This document shows positions 1-8,690 of a stretch of 64,000 nucleotides of DNA, piece after piece (positions within the stretch are counted from its first letter, which is position 1; every line of letters begins with the position of its first letter). This DNA is from Pilimelia terevasa (GTDB taxonomy: Bacteria > Actinomycetota > Actinomycetes > Mycobacteriales > Micromonosporaceae): positions 1 to 64,000 of the forward strand of contig NZ_BMQC01000020.1 of assembly GCF_014647915.1 (NCBI RefSeq). Direction: 5' to 3'. Both the position numbers and the translations under genes were made by a program. The notes beneath the pieces were generated by a model. The model was not told the origin of the DNA. It searched no databases and saw only the letters and a program-made list of their open reading frames with translations.

Positions 1-351
1 AGACCGATCTTGTCGCAAAGACCTGTCTATCGATGGCTCCACGTCCGTTTCGAGCACCGTCCGGAATGACCCGTTCGCCCGTGTCGTACCGAATCAGCAA
101 TGAATACTTGCTGAGATCACTTCAGTGAGCACCGAACGGGATGGCTTGCCTCCACCCTGAGATCACGTTGATGGAATTCCAAGCCCACCGGCGGTCGCCA
201 CAGATTCTATTGCGGTTGCCATACCCGATCGACCTATCCAGCCACGAGCCATCCACCACCAGCATTCTGCGTTCATTACCTGAATTTGAGCGGACAACAC
301 CTTGGGCTCGGTCGGTCGTAGCATTTCATCTTGGTGGTTTGGTGGGACAGG
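1..351. other. Gene-poor left edge before the IS30-type element
   Basis: I see no gene here. Short open frames exist on both strands, but none has a credible ribosome binding site, a known motif or a protein-like composition. The left end of the IS30-type element should lie in this stretch. I could not match an inverted repeat here with sequence after the transposase stop. Confidence 0.5.
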
Positions 352-1342
352 ATGCCCGCCGTGCGTGTGATGTTGACGTTGGTCGATCGTGAAGAGATCT
401 CCCGTGGTTTGGCCGAGGGTCTGGAGTTGAAGCAGATCGCGAAGGTGATCGGTCGTGACCCGTCGGTGGTGTCGCGGGAGGTGGCCCGCCATGGTGGCCG
501 GCAGTCGTACCGGGCGGCGGCCGCCGACGAGGAGGCTCGGGCGGGTCGGCGGCGGCCGAAGCTGCTGGCGGTGGACCGGTCGCTGCGGTTGCGGGCGGTG
601 GTGTCGGATCTGCTGCGGCGGGGTTGGTCGCCCGCGTCGATCGCGGGCCGGCTGCCGGTCGATTGCCCGGACGATCATGCTTGTCGGGTGTCTCATGAGG
701 CGATCTACCAGTGGGTGTACGCGCAGCCGGTGTCGACCCCTGGCCCGGGAGTTGATCAGCTTGCGGACCGGGCGTGCCGCCCGCCGTGGGGGTCGACGCC
801 CGGATCCGGCCCCGCGGATCAGCGAGCCCCGCTACATCGACCAACGCCCCGCCGAGGTTGAAGGCCGGGCCGTACCGGGGCATTGGGAAGGTGACCTGGT
901 CATCGGCAAGGCCGGCAAGACCGCCGTGGCTACCCTGGTCGAGCGAACCTCGCGGATGCTGATCCTCGTGCCGCTGACCGGCCGAGATTCGTTGACCGTC
1001 GGCGACGCGGTCATCGCCGCCGTCAAAGACCTACCCGCCCAGGCCCGCAAGACGCTGACCTGGGACTGCGGGTCAGAGATGGCCCGCCACAAGCAGATCA
1101 CAGCCACCGCGATGCCGGTCTACTTCGCCCGACCACACTCCCCCTGGCAGCGCGGCAGCAACGAGAACCTCAACCGGATCGTCCGCGAATACTTCCCCAA
1201 AGGCATCGACATCACCTCCAACCCCGACTACCTCGCCACAGTCGCCGCAGAAATCAACGACCGGCCACGTAAAATCCTCGGCTGGAAGAAACCCTCCGAA
1301 GTATTCACCGAGCTGATCAGCTCAGATGCTTCCACCGACTGA
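352..1342 (+). pseudogene. IS30-family transposase, frameshifted
   Basis: DDE transposase of the IS30 family, which inserts its element by cut-and-paste or through a circular intermediate. The first frame, from ATG 352, carries the N-terminal helix-turn-helix (DREEISRGLAEGLELKQIAK) and runs to about position 737. The rest lies in the +1-shifted frame and has the full catalytic core: GHWEGDLVIGK with the first Asp, LTWDCGSEMARHK with the second Asp, and the PHSPWQRGSNENLNR motif with the Glu. The switch falls on the C run at 737-740, where one extra C would join an otherwise intact protein. IS30 transposases are normally read from one frame, so this is probably a disabling indel or a sequencing error. 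A programmed shift is less likely. Confidence 0.85.
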
Positions 1343-1577
1343 ACCTGCCCAGTCTTCGCTTTGCCTGAGTCGCTCTCAGTCGCCCAGAGACGGCATCAGC
1401 GGCCCTGACGGGCCAGTGTTTCACGTCACACTCGGCGGGCATGACAGCCTGTCAGTCGTCTATTTCCGATCATGACCAGAGGCACGCCCACCCCGAGGCT
1501 TGAATCGATTTAGGGCACGGGAGTCACACACCCATATCTGGCAGCTCTGTCAGCGCCCGATCGAACAATTCCGATCG

Positions 1578-1997
1578 CTAGGGCTTACGCATGACGGGCC
1601 GGCGGTAACCTGAGAAGAGCGCTCGGACAATGGCCCCGAGCGCCAGGAATGTTGGTAGAGCGAGGTAGAAAAGGACCTCAGGTAACGCCTCGGCCACGAT
1701 GACGAAGATGGCGCAAACCATCAGCACCGTGCCCGGCACGGCGAGACTGGCCCACCACCGTCGCCAAGGCAGCGCCGGCGCCACTGTGAGCACCGCGTAG
1801 GGCACGCCGATGGTGGACAGCCAGCCCAAGTTCTCGAACAGCGGAACTCCGAGTACGGCGGCCAGGGTGATCAGTGGCGCCGCCAAGACCAAGGCGACTT
1901 GCCACGGCCGCGGTGGCCAGACGGCAACCGCAGCCACGACCAGCACCGGCACCACAGCCAACACGTAAATGAAAATAAAATTCAACAGGGCAATCAC
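1578..1997 (-). CDS. Small hypothetical multi-pass membrane protein
   Basis: I do not recognise a family. From the GTG at 1997 the protein is about 139 residues and almost entirely hydrophobic, with some four or five likely membrane helices, for example the stretches around IFIYVLAVVPVLVVAAVAVW and FVIVAEALPEVLFYLALPTF. It ends in a short basic tail. The open frame continues upstream into the 3' end of the neighbouring secreted-protein gene, but that extension is Arg/Gly-rich and would read through the terminator hairpin, so I chose the internal GTG. The ribosome binding site is weak. It may be a small permease-like or immunity-type membrane protein, but there is no evidence for a function. 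Confidence 0.5.
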   Translation of the reverse strand: MIALLNFIFIYVLAVVPVLVVAAVAVWPPRPWQVALVLAAPLITLAAVLGVPLFENLGWLSTIGVPYAVLTVAPALPWRRWWASLAVPGTVLMVCAIFVIVAEALPEVLFYLALPTFLALGAIVRALFSGYRRPVMRKP

Positions 1998-2016
1998 CCA
2001 CCGCTCATCATCGACC

Positions 2017-2059
2017 AATCTACCCGGGGGGCGACCTAAGGTCGCCCCCCGGGTAGATT
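2017..2059 (-). terminator. Perfect 21-bp hairpin, likely terminator
   Basis: Two perfectly complementary 21-base arms (2017-2037 and 2039-2059) are separated by a single base, and the right arm reaches into the stop codon of the large secreted-protein gene. There is no U tract on the minus strand, which is common for actinobacterial terminators. The near-perfect palindrome could also be a cruciform or protein-binding site. Confidence 0.7.
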
Positions 2060-5000
2060 TAGCTGCTCCACGGATCGTCCGTGGGCAGCTTCTTGTCAAG
2101 ACAGAAATGCCCGCTGGGGTTTTCGTTAGCATTTTGCGTTGGGTCGGCGGCCGAGAGGTCCCAAGGATTGCCGGACCGATCGGTGGCTGCTCCGCAGGGA
2201 CCGAACGGGTTCGGCTTCAAGGGAAAGTCGTTGTTCGGTTCCGGGGCGGCGCTAAACTTTTGAAAGTCGCCTAGCAGCACCGGAGCCGGCGAGGCGGTCG
2301 CCGTACCGTCAATGGTCACCGCCGCTCCGTTGACGTAGAAGTACTGGTCTGGCATGTGGCTGGCCCGCAGCAACGGACGACCAGACACCTTCTTGATAGT
2401 TCCGTCAGCGCAGAAGTTGAGGCTAAGCTCCTGCCAGATCGGCGGCGCGAAGTTGAACGCTGAATCCATAACCGGATTTCTACCTGGGTCGAGGAAGGTG
2501 TTTTTGAAGTCCCGCATCGCATCGACCAGCACCTGGGGCGCCTTGGGGTTAGCGTCCAACTGGTTCACCCAGGTGTTGTACCGATCAGCGGGTACGCCGT
2601 CTTGGGCGCCGAGGAAGGGCCGGTAACCGATCGACCCGCCCGCTGTGTACAACGTCGCCACACAGGAGGCGTTGGTAGCCGACGGAATGCCGTCGGCGTC
2701 AACGGGCGTGGGCTTCTTGCCCATAAAGGCGTAAGCCCGTCCGGGCAGCACTCCGGAAGATATCGGGTCCCAGGTCGTGGTTTGACCGTAATGCGTGTTC
2801 AGGTCACGAGTAGTGAAAGTAAGGTTCGGCGGTGCCAGCCCATAGTCGGCCGAGGCTGCCGAGATCAGGTTGCGCCAAAACTCAGGCAGGTGGGTGTTTC
2901 CCGTGCGGTTCGAATACTCGACCCATTCGCTGCCATCGACAATTTTATTATTGGCGTCAACGACATAAGACGCTGTCGCGCTAGTCTTAATTTTGTACCG
3001 ACCGTCGTCATCGAACCATGCGGGCCGAGTCGTTGTGGGCGGACGATCGGTGTACTTCTGAGCAAAACCTATCCAGGTACCGATACTCGTGCCATCAGGA
3101 TGGACGGTGGGATTCGTCCCAGCTGCGGTCACCTGCGACCGCCACGTGGCTGAGGCGTTCTTGAGAGCGGCGCCGACGCAGTTCGTGGTCTGGGTGGCGC
3201 TGCATGCGGCGGCGTTCATGATACCGGTGGACTTGCTCAGTCCCCAGTCGTAGAGCTCCTGGCGACTCGATAGGAAACCGGCAAGCCAAGATGAAGGCGC
3301 GGCCGTGTCGATATCTTCGTCCTCATCGAACTGCGCAACCGCCTCGACCGATTGTTCCTTATACGTGCCTGTAATGGGTAGAAAAGCAACCGCGTCGAAG
3401 GCGATGTCCTTTTCTCCTGTGCCATCACTAGTGATCGAGGAAAGCTGCACCTCTGGGTAGCCGTTAAACATGAAGGCACCGATTGAGAGCCAGCGGTTGC
3501 CGCCGCTGGGCTGGACTACGATGCGCCTGCGGTCACCCTGCGCGGTCTTAACGACATAAGTCGCCTGCCGGGTTTGCGCGCCATGGTCGGGTAGAGCGAT
3601 AAGCACGCGCATTGGTCCATTATGGATGGTATTCAGCTTCCAGGATGCGTTAACGCTCACTGGACCACCGGTCCGCGTGTGAGTGAACCAGAAGTGACCA
3701 CCAAAGCCGCCGCCGATCTGGTGGGTGTCCACCTTGCCGGGGTAGTTGCTCTGCTCGTTGGCGGGATAGGTGAGCGTAAACGTGCCCGCATTGGTCCACG
3801 ACCGCGGACAGTTAGGTCTGATCGACGGTGTGCCGTCCGGAACGTCATCGATAATTCGCGCTCCGGTCACCGGCCCGTTCCCGCACATAGGCGAGTATGA
3901 GGTGGCATCGTCTTGGTAAGGGTAACCTGGTTCGAACCGCAACAATTCATTGCCGCAGCTATAATTACAGTCCGCTTTCCACGTGGTTGGCGCATGGTAC
4001 CAGCACTTCAGGTCATACTGCCCAGCAGCATTCTTGTGCGCGCATGGGCCGGCCCGCTCACCGACCACGTCCGGCGCGTTTGGTTTGTACTCTTTCCCGG
4101 GGATACAGTTGTTGGTGCTATCGCAAAACTGGTTCACCGGCGGTTTGACCGCGGCTCGGTTCGCCGGACCGCTAACGAGGTCGCCGTTCCACCAAGCCGG
4201 ACGGTAACCGGAGACCAATGTGTTCGGTGCCTCTAGCGTTTCGACCGGATGGCCGGCCCACCCCAACACTTTCTCTGGGTACGGCCAGTCCTGTGGGTGA
4301 GCCGCGTCAGCGTAGCTGACGTCCAGGAACGGCGTCCGGTTGGCCGGGTAGCGCGGATTCGCAGGGTTATTGAGCCAGCCCACACCCCAGGCGCCGTCAT
4401 TCGAGCCGGCCGCAGACTGGGGGTAGAAACCGGAGTTGTAGGCCCAGATTGCGAAAAACCAGTTCTCGATCTTCGACGCGTCGCCATTGTTGACGGACAA
4501 GCCCGCGCCGCGGGTCTGGTTCCATTTGTCCTGCAGGATGCGGAGGCCAGCCGCGATATTGGCGGCGAAGTCGAGCGCTACCGCCCGCTGGTGCTGGTAC
4601 GGCATCGCTGTCTCGCCCGGCCGTTCCTTACCGGCCAGTCGCATGCCGTCGGTGACCTGCGAGACGCCGTAGCCGCAGTCCGCGTCGGCCCAGTTGATAG
4701 TCCAGTCGTTGGCGGTGTTGCCATCGTAGTAGTTGATGCCATAATAGTTACCAACAATCGGGTTGGCCGTCACCCCCGGCAGCGCGTGACGGGCCGCCTG
4801 CCATAAGTTGGATTCCTGCGCAAGGATGCCGAGGAACACTTGCGCAGGCACGTTGCCACCGCCGGTGAGTGCGTGTGGTGGGAAGAGCGCCTGCGGGGTG
4901 TATGCGGGCATCCCCAGATCCTTCCAGTTCGCCGGACGAGAGGTAGTCAGCACTCCGCGCACCGCCTGGTCGACCGCCCACTCAACCTGCCGAGGCTTCG

Positions 5001-6414
5001 GCTGCATCGCCTGGTTGCGCGGGTCATTGCGCGGCACTGAGCAGTACCGTTCGGATTCCACCAACTCGGTGGGTGAGCCGGCTGCCGCCGCAGAGCGACT
5101 CGAGGTCCGGTGCGGGATTGCGCCGGAACCGCCAGCCGCCGGATCGATGCCGTCGTTTGTCTCTGGAGTTGATGGAATGGCGGAGAAGACCACTTCTTCG
5201 TCGCTGAATACCAGATGGCCAGTGATCGCCACCGGAGTGTCCACACCCGCCCGACCCGCCGCCAGGCCCAGAGTCCGGCTCTGGGGGGTTTGAATAGCCA
5301 AAGCGCCGGTGACGGACGTTCGGGAAGAGATACCGGCCTTGACCACCCGTAGGCCGGACGGCAAGGAACCTGAGATGGTTGCGTCACCCAGGATATTCAC
5401 TGGCCCCTTGACCGACGGAGCCAAGCCGAGGCCAGTAAGCGGGCCCCGGGCTACCACCTTCGGCGCCTCGGTACGCCGGCCCGCGGCGACCTGCGCCTGG
5501 GGCAGCACCCGCACCTGCGCGGCGGTGACACCACTACGTTCGAGATAGGCTACTGAGCCGTCGCGCCCGACCGTGAGTCCGTAAGCCACTCCAGCCGTCG
5601 GGGCTAGAACCCTACGAGTGCCGTCCTGTGCCACCTTCACCAGTGCCCCTGAATCAGCGGCCACGATGCCGGTGGGAGTGGGAACGGCCGAGGTCAACTC
5701 GCCGGGCACCTCGATTGGGGCCGCTACCCGGTGGGTCCGGGTGTCGATAGCCAGGATTCGAGTTGCGTCGTACTTGTCGCCGCCCTCCTGCGTCACCAGG
5801 GCCGTCGAGCCGGAACCGCAGGACGGCGAGAAGTAGGCGAGGCTGCTGCGTACCGGCAGCTTGGACACCCTGCCTGTGCGCAGGTCCACCGTGGCGGTGA
5901 ATGCCCCGCGCTCGTTCAGGTCGGCGCGGTTGGTGAAAGTCCGGGGAGCATAAACTACGGTTAAGGTTCGCGCGTCGCCGGCCAGACAAGCGTTGCCGAT
6001 CCATGCGTCGGCTTCGAAGCCGGGCTCGGACAGCGTGGTGGCGGTGCGCCACGCGTATCCTTCGTCAGAGTCGGCTACTAGGACGTGCAGTCCGGCCGCG
6101 TCGCCGCTGGTGGTCCATGCCCGGTCGGAGGACCGCTCCCAGCCCTTACCCTGTAGTCGGTCCCGCTGGTCACGTGGGACTGCAGGGACACCGGTAAGGG
6201 GTAGTTTGGGGCGGGCGGCCGTACCCGGCCCGGTCTTGTCATCCACGCCTACGCGGTCGCTCGCCTGACTCATAGTCGTATCGAGTGCGGGTGCCGGTTG
6301 CGGCTCGCGGAACGGTAACGCTGAACCTTCTGCGCTACCGGCCGCTGCGCCGGACACGACCGCGGCCATAGCCGTGACTGCGACAAAAGTTCGCCGGAGT
6401 AAGAGATATCTCAT
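2059..6414 (-). CDS. Large secreted SLT/lysozyme-like and golvesin-domain protein
   Basis: About 1451 residues. The start at 6414 was chosen because it places a clear signal peptide first (MRYLLLRRTF followed by a hydrophobic Ala/Val stretch and an Ala-rich cleavage region). Residues about 60-330 form a repeated beta-strand, WD/propeller-like region. Residues about 525-665 resemble a transglycosylase SLT domain: ILAQESNLW supplies the probable catalytic Glu, followed by GYGVSQVTDGM and AIWAYNSGFYP. Residues about 895-1015 resemble the golvesin C-terminal-like domain (GGHFWFTHT to IAFDAVAFLP). The remaining C-terminal 400 residues are Cys-containing and unrecognised. The protein is likely exported and acts on peptidoglycan or another extracellular glycan, but the substrate is inference. 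Base composition is lower in GC than the core genes. A 17-bp inverted repeat lies upstream and a perfect hairpin follows the stop. Confidence 0.75.
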   Translation of the reverse strand: MRYLLLRRTFVAVTAMAAVVSGAAAGSAEGSALPFREPQPAPALDTTMSQASDRVGVDDKTGPGTAARPKLPLTGVPAVPRDQRDRLQGKGWERSSDRAWTTSGDAAGLHVLVADSDEGYAWRTATTLSEPGFEADAWIGNACLAGDARTLTVVYAPRTFTNRADLNERGAFTATVDLRTGRVSKLPVRSSLAYFSPSCGSGSTALVTQEGGDKYDATRILAIDTRTHRVAAPIEVPGELTSAVPTPTGIVAADSGALVKVAQDGTRRVLAPTAGVAYGLTVGRDGSVAYLERSGVTAAQVRVLPQAQVAAGRRTEAPKVVARGPLTGLGLAPSVKGPVNILGDATISGSLPSGLRVVKAGISSRTSVTGALAIQTPQSRTLGLAAGRAGVDTPVAITGHLVFSDEEVVFSAIPSTPETNDGIDPAAGGSGAIPHRTSSRSAAAAGSPTELVESERYCSVPRNDPRNQAMQPKPRQVEWAVDQAVRGVLTTSRPANWKDLGMPAYTPQALFPPHALTGGGNVPAQVFLGILAQESNLWQAARHALPGVTANPIVGNYYGINYYDGNTANDWTINWADADCGYGVSQVTDGMRLAGKERPGETAMPYQHQRAVALDFAANIAAGLRILQDKWNQTRGAGLSVNNGDASKIENWFFAIWAYNSGFYPQSAAGSNDGAWGVGWLNNPANPRYPANRTPFLDVSYADAAHPQDWPYPEKVLGWAGHPVETLEAPNTLVSGYRPAWWNGDLVSGPANRAAVKPPVNQFCDSTNNCIPGKEYKPNAPDVVGERAGPCAHKNAAGQYDLKCWYHAPTTWKADCNYSCGNELLRFEPGYPYQDDATSYSPMCGNGPVTGARIIDDVPDGTPSIRPNCPRSWTNAGTFTLTYPANEQSNYPGKVDTHQIGGGFGGHFWFTHTRTGGPVSVNASWKLNTIHNGPMRVLIALPDHGAQTRQATYVVKTAQGDRRRIVVQPSGGNRWLSIGAFMFNGYPEVQLSSITSDGTGEKDIAFDAVAFLPITGTYKEQSVEAVAQFDEDEDIDTAAPSSWLAGFLSSRQELYDWGLSKSTGIMNAAACSATQTTNCVGAALKNASATWRSQVTAAGTNPTVHPDGTSIGTWIGFAQKYTDRPPTTTRPAWFDDDGRYKIKTSATASYVVDANNKIVDGSEWVEYSNRTGNTHLPEFWRNLISAASADYGLAPPNLTFTTRDLNTHYGQTTTWDPISSGVLPGRAYAFMGKKPTPVDADGIPSATNASCVATLYTAGGSIGYRPFLGAQDGVPADRYNTWVNQLDANPKAPQVLVDAMRDFKNTFLDPGRNPVMDSAFNFAPPIWQELSLNFCADGTIKKVSGRPLLRASHMPDQYFYVNGAAVTIDGTATASPAPVLLGDFQKFSAAPEPNNDFPLKPNPFGPCGAATDRSGNPWDLSAADPTQNANENPSGHFCLDKKLPTDDPWSS

Positions 6415-6749
6415 TATCAGATCCGTCCTCGAAACTGTTCTCCGAATACGACCAACTGCCACACGCGTTCAGATGATCGGCCGTACCCGCGAATTCCGCA
6501 TTCGAGAGGGTCTCTTCTCGAATGCGGAATTCAGGCATACGTCTGGTCGGTGGACCAAAAATTAATTAGCTTTGACATGAGGTAAGGTTGAACCGCCGCT
6601 ATTAAATCGGTAATTCGTTCCATCATGTCAGCTTCAAATTGATGCAGAGCGGGCTCTGTAAATTCGTGACGCCTTGACACACTAGTATCCGGGCAACAGA
6701 ACGAGTTTCAATTTCAACCTTGTATTTGAACTGCAATGTTGGTGGTCAC
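6415..6749. other. AT-richer intergenic region with a hairpin
   Basis: No gene seen. It holds the 6491-6532 inverted repeat and then sequence much richer in A and T than the core genome. It must contain the promoter of the minus-strand secreted-protein gene and the 3' end of the lectin-like gene's transcript. I could not assign -35/-10 boxes with confidence. Confidence 0.5.
6491..6532. promoter_or_regulatory. 17-bp inverted repeat upstream of the secreted-protein gene
   Basis: The arms 6491-6507 and 6516-6532 are perfectly complementary and start and end with GAATTC; the loop is 8 bases. It sits 77 bp upstream of the start at 6414, so it may be an operator, an mRNA 5' hairpin, or the terminator of upstream transcription. 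Which of these it is cannot be told from sequence alone. Confidence 0.55.
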
Positions 6750-7259
6750 TTAGAATGCTAGTTCATCAAACGGATTTGGACACATTGGCGTTCGGTGAGG
6801 CCATGGCGCCGTGACACTAATATGTCCGACCCAGACATCACCGCATGCGTTCAGATCAAGAGTTTCGCCAGGGCGGCCCTCCGTGCCACTGGACCATGCA
6901 GCTCTACCGCCGAAATATACTACAAAATTTCCATCTTGTTGGTAGACTGCCTTCCCGTTCGCACCGATCGTCCCCGTGTTCCAATACGCTTGCTCCGCAC
7001 TTCCTCCGTACGAGTGGTAGAGGACGAGATTGCCATCACTTTGCATCACCAACCTACGCCGATATACGTGGTCGTGTGCGGGTTGATCTTCTCTGTATAC
7101 ATAGTCATTTGCCTTTAGCGAGTTTCCTTTCGGCATTGATACTTTATATATGTTGCCCGATACCGCCCGTGCAGTCTCTGTATAGACAAAAGGCGCCAAG
7201 CAAATTGCGAATATTGAAACAACTAACGAATAGGCGCGCCTCGTCGAACAAACTTTCAT
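6750..7259 (-). CDS. Secreted bulb-type (B-lectin) domain protein
   Basis: About 169 residues from ATG 7259, preceded by GGAG at a good distance. An upstream GTG (7271) is possible but less well placed. The N-terminus is a signal peptide (MKVCSTRRAY, then a hydrophobic core up to about residue 35). The mature part has the hallmark of monocot-mannose/bulb-type lectins, QxDxNxVxY: MQSDGNLVLYHS and QQDGNFVVYFGG. A third, degenerate copy is suggested by LDLNACGDVWVG. Known members bind mannose or related glycans, or act as lectin-like bacteriocins. Here the ligand is unknown. The gene is markedly AT-richer than its surroundings and has a paralogue immediately upstream, which suggests acquisition by transfer and local duplication. 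Confidence 0.78.
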   Translation of the reverse strand: MKVCSTRRAYSLVVSIFAICLAPFVYTETARAVSGNIYKVSMPKGNSLKANDYVYREDQPAHDHVYRRRLVMQSDGNLVLYHSYGGSAEQAYWNTGTIGANGKAVYQQDGNFVVYFGGRAAWSSGTEGRPGETLDLNACGDVWVGHISVTAPWPHRTPMCPNPFDELAF

Positions 7260-7335
7260 ACGTTGCTCCACTTCAATCTGCGCATAAATCGGTTCAGGCT
7301 AAAGCACTGCACATATTTGCGACACCTCGATACCG

Positions 7336-7806
7336 TTACCAAACGCAATTTTCCACAAGGCGCATGAAGCCCACATTTAGATCCACACTCGGGCCATATC
7401 CATCCAGACTGACAGATGCACCCGGCTTTCCAGCTGTGTTGGAAGACCAAACTGCATGGACACCGACGTAAATAACAAAATTGCCGTCGTTCTGATACGT
7501 CGCCCGAGCGCCTGCTCCGCGAGTTCCTGACTCCCAGCACACCTTTTTCTCAGTGCTACCGTGGTATTTATATGCGTAAAGAACAAGGTTGCCGTCAGAT
7601 TGCATCGTAAAATATTTTTGCCCGAAATCGGGCTTCACCCAATAGAGGCTATGTCTCACGTAGAGCGACTCACCCCGCGGCATCTCGAATGCCCAGTCAT
7701 TACTTGCTACGTCTGATTTCGTAGCCGCGGTTACCGGAGTCGTAAAAAGTCCAACTCCTATAATACTTAGTGCCCCCATGAAAGCTGTCGCGTTCCACCT
7801 CGCCAT
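7336..7806 (-). CDS. Second secreted bulb-type (B-lectin) domain protein
   Basis: About 156 residues from ATG 7806, chosen because it begins the signal peptide MARWNATAFMGALSIIGVGL and a GGAG lies upstream; an in-frame ATG at 7836 exists. The mature protein contains MQSDGNLVLYAY and YQNDGNFVIYVG, both QxDxNxVxY lectin repeats, and AVWSSNT like its neighbour. It is a diverged paralogue of the gene at 6750-7259 and lies in the same orientation 76 bp upstream of it, so the two may be co-transcribed. It is AT-rich, like the neighbour. Two palindromes lie upstream of its start. It is probably an extracellular carbohydrate-binding protein. A role as a bacteriocin-like toxin is possible but not shown. 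Confidence 0.78.
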   Translation of the reverse strand: MARWNATAFMGALSIIGVGLFTTPVTAATKSDVASNDWAFEMPRGESLYVRHSLYWVKPDFGQKYFTMQSDGNLVLYAYKYHGSTEKKVCWESGTRGAGARATYQNDGNFVIYVGVHAVWSSNTAGKPGASVSLDGYGPSVDLNVGFMRLVENCVW

Positions 7807-7901
7807 TGATTCCAACTCCATATCAATAATTGCCAAACAAAATATACCCCTACCACTATTGTCTTCGTCATCAATGACTAGGCCAAAGTAGTAATTTTAA
7901 T

Positions 7902-7935
7902 GCGTATATGTGCGTTATGCATCGCACATATATGC
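7902..7935. promoter_or_regulatory. 13-bp near-perfect inverted repeat upstream of lectin gene
   Basis: The arms 7902-7914 (GCGTATATGTGCG) and 7923-7935 are complementary except for one position, with an 8-base spacer. It lies about 100 bp upstream of the start at 7806, a reasonable place for an operator or regulatory hairpin. Confidence 0.4.
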
Positions 7936-7977
7936 CTCCGGACAGACTACTGGCCATGGACGTTTGCATCATCGAGG

Positions 7978-7993
7978 TGTCAGATATCTGACA
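7978..7993. promoter_or_regulatory. Perfect 16-bp palindrome TGTCAGATATCTGACA
   Basis: A perfect palindrome without spacer, followed closely by a second TGTCAG-like half at about 8008-8013. It looks like a dimeric repressor or activator site. It lies about 170 bp upstream of the lectin-like gene start, so its target is uncertain. Confidence 0.4.
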
Positions 7994-8126
7994 ATCAGAT
8001 AATGATGTCAGTTAATAAAGTTATAAACTATCAAATAATAAAATTGTTATATATGCCATGATTAGGCTAACAGTATGCCGCAAGGTACTAAAAGTTCCTA
8101 TCCCGATCTCTGGTTGGTCCAGTTGA

Positions 8127-8331
8127 TCAAGCGGCGCCAGCAGATGAGGTGCAGGCGAGGCTAACGAACCCGTCGTGGAAGTCGAGGCGTCGTTCCAACG
8201 CACGGCGAGTCTGCGGAACTGGTGCAGCAGCGCGAAGGACTGTTTGACGACGTAGCGCAGCTTGCCCAGAGCCTTGATCCCGGTGGTCTTACGTCTCGGG
8301 ATGATCGGCTCGGTGCCCCACTGGCGGCAGG
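8127..8331 (-). pseudogene. IS5-type transposase C-terminal remnant
   Basis: Only the last part of a transposase survives. On the minus strand one frame gives PIIPRR, then GKLRYVVKQSFALLHQFRRL, which matches the conserved end of IS5-family DDE enzymes (normally VVERTFAWLHQFRRL). After VRW the reading shifts to another frame (ERRLDFHDGFVSLAC) and stops at 8127-8129, so at least one base is missing. Everything upstream of this piece is gone. It belongs to a different subgroup from the adjoining remnant. Confidence 0.6.
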
Positions 8332-8690
8332 CTAGGGAGTGTCTCGAAGTGCGCGTAGCCATTCGATGATCGCGGTGACGTGCACCATCGCCTGGTAGCG
8401 GACGGCCAACTTGTCATACCGGGTGGCCACGCCCCGGTGGCGTTTGAGGCGGTTGATGCCGCACTCCACGGCGTGACGCTGCCGGTAGATGACCGGGTCA
8501 AACGAGGGCGGCCGGCCACCGCGGGAGCCTCTGGCCCGGCGATGGGCATCCTGGTCACTCTTACTCGGGATACACGCCTTGATCCCCCGCCGGCGCAGAT
8601 AGCCACGATTCGCCTGGCAGGTGTAGGCCCAGTCAGCCAGCACCCGGTCCGGGCGGCAACGCGACGCGACACTAGCCGCTATAAACTTGT
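8332..8690 (-). pseudogene. Truncated IS5-type (IS427-like) transposase
   Basis: The frame ending at 8332 encodes [20 protein letters not shown], then the [20 protein letters not shown] region with the conserved ERxxxRLKRHRG-type signature ([20 protein letters not shown]), and ends in [11 protein letters not shown], the C-terminal third of an IS5-family transposase. The N-terminal catalytic Asp residues are missing. The remnant stops abruptly just before the penicillin-binding protein gene's stop codon at 8691, so an insertion and later deletion shaped this boundary. Confidence 0.75.

Larger units (their letters stand above)
7807..8126. other. AT-rich promoter region upstream of the lectin pair
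   Basis: No gene. This is the most AT-rich stretch of the window (for example around 8010-8060). It contains two palindromes described separately and must hold the promoter of the lectin-like genes. It borders the IS5-type remnants, so its composition may mark the edge of an imported segment. Confidence 0.5.

Noticed and set aside
1416-1432. GTTTCACGTCACAC as a possible additional parS site
   Set aside because: Only one half matches; the other arm is broken. Probably chance, and it is 30 kb from the array.
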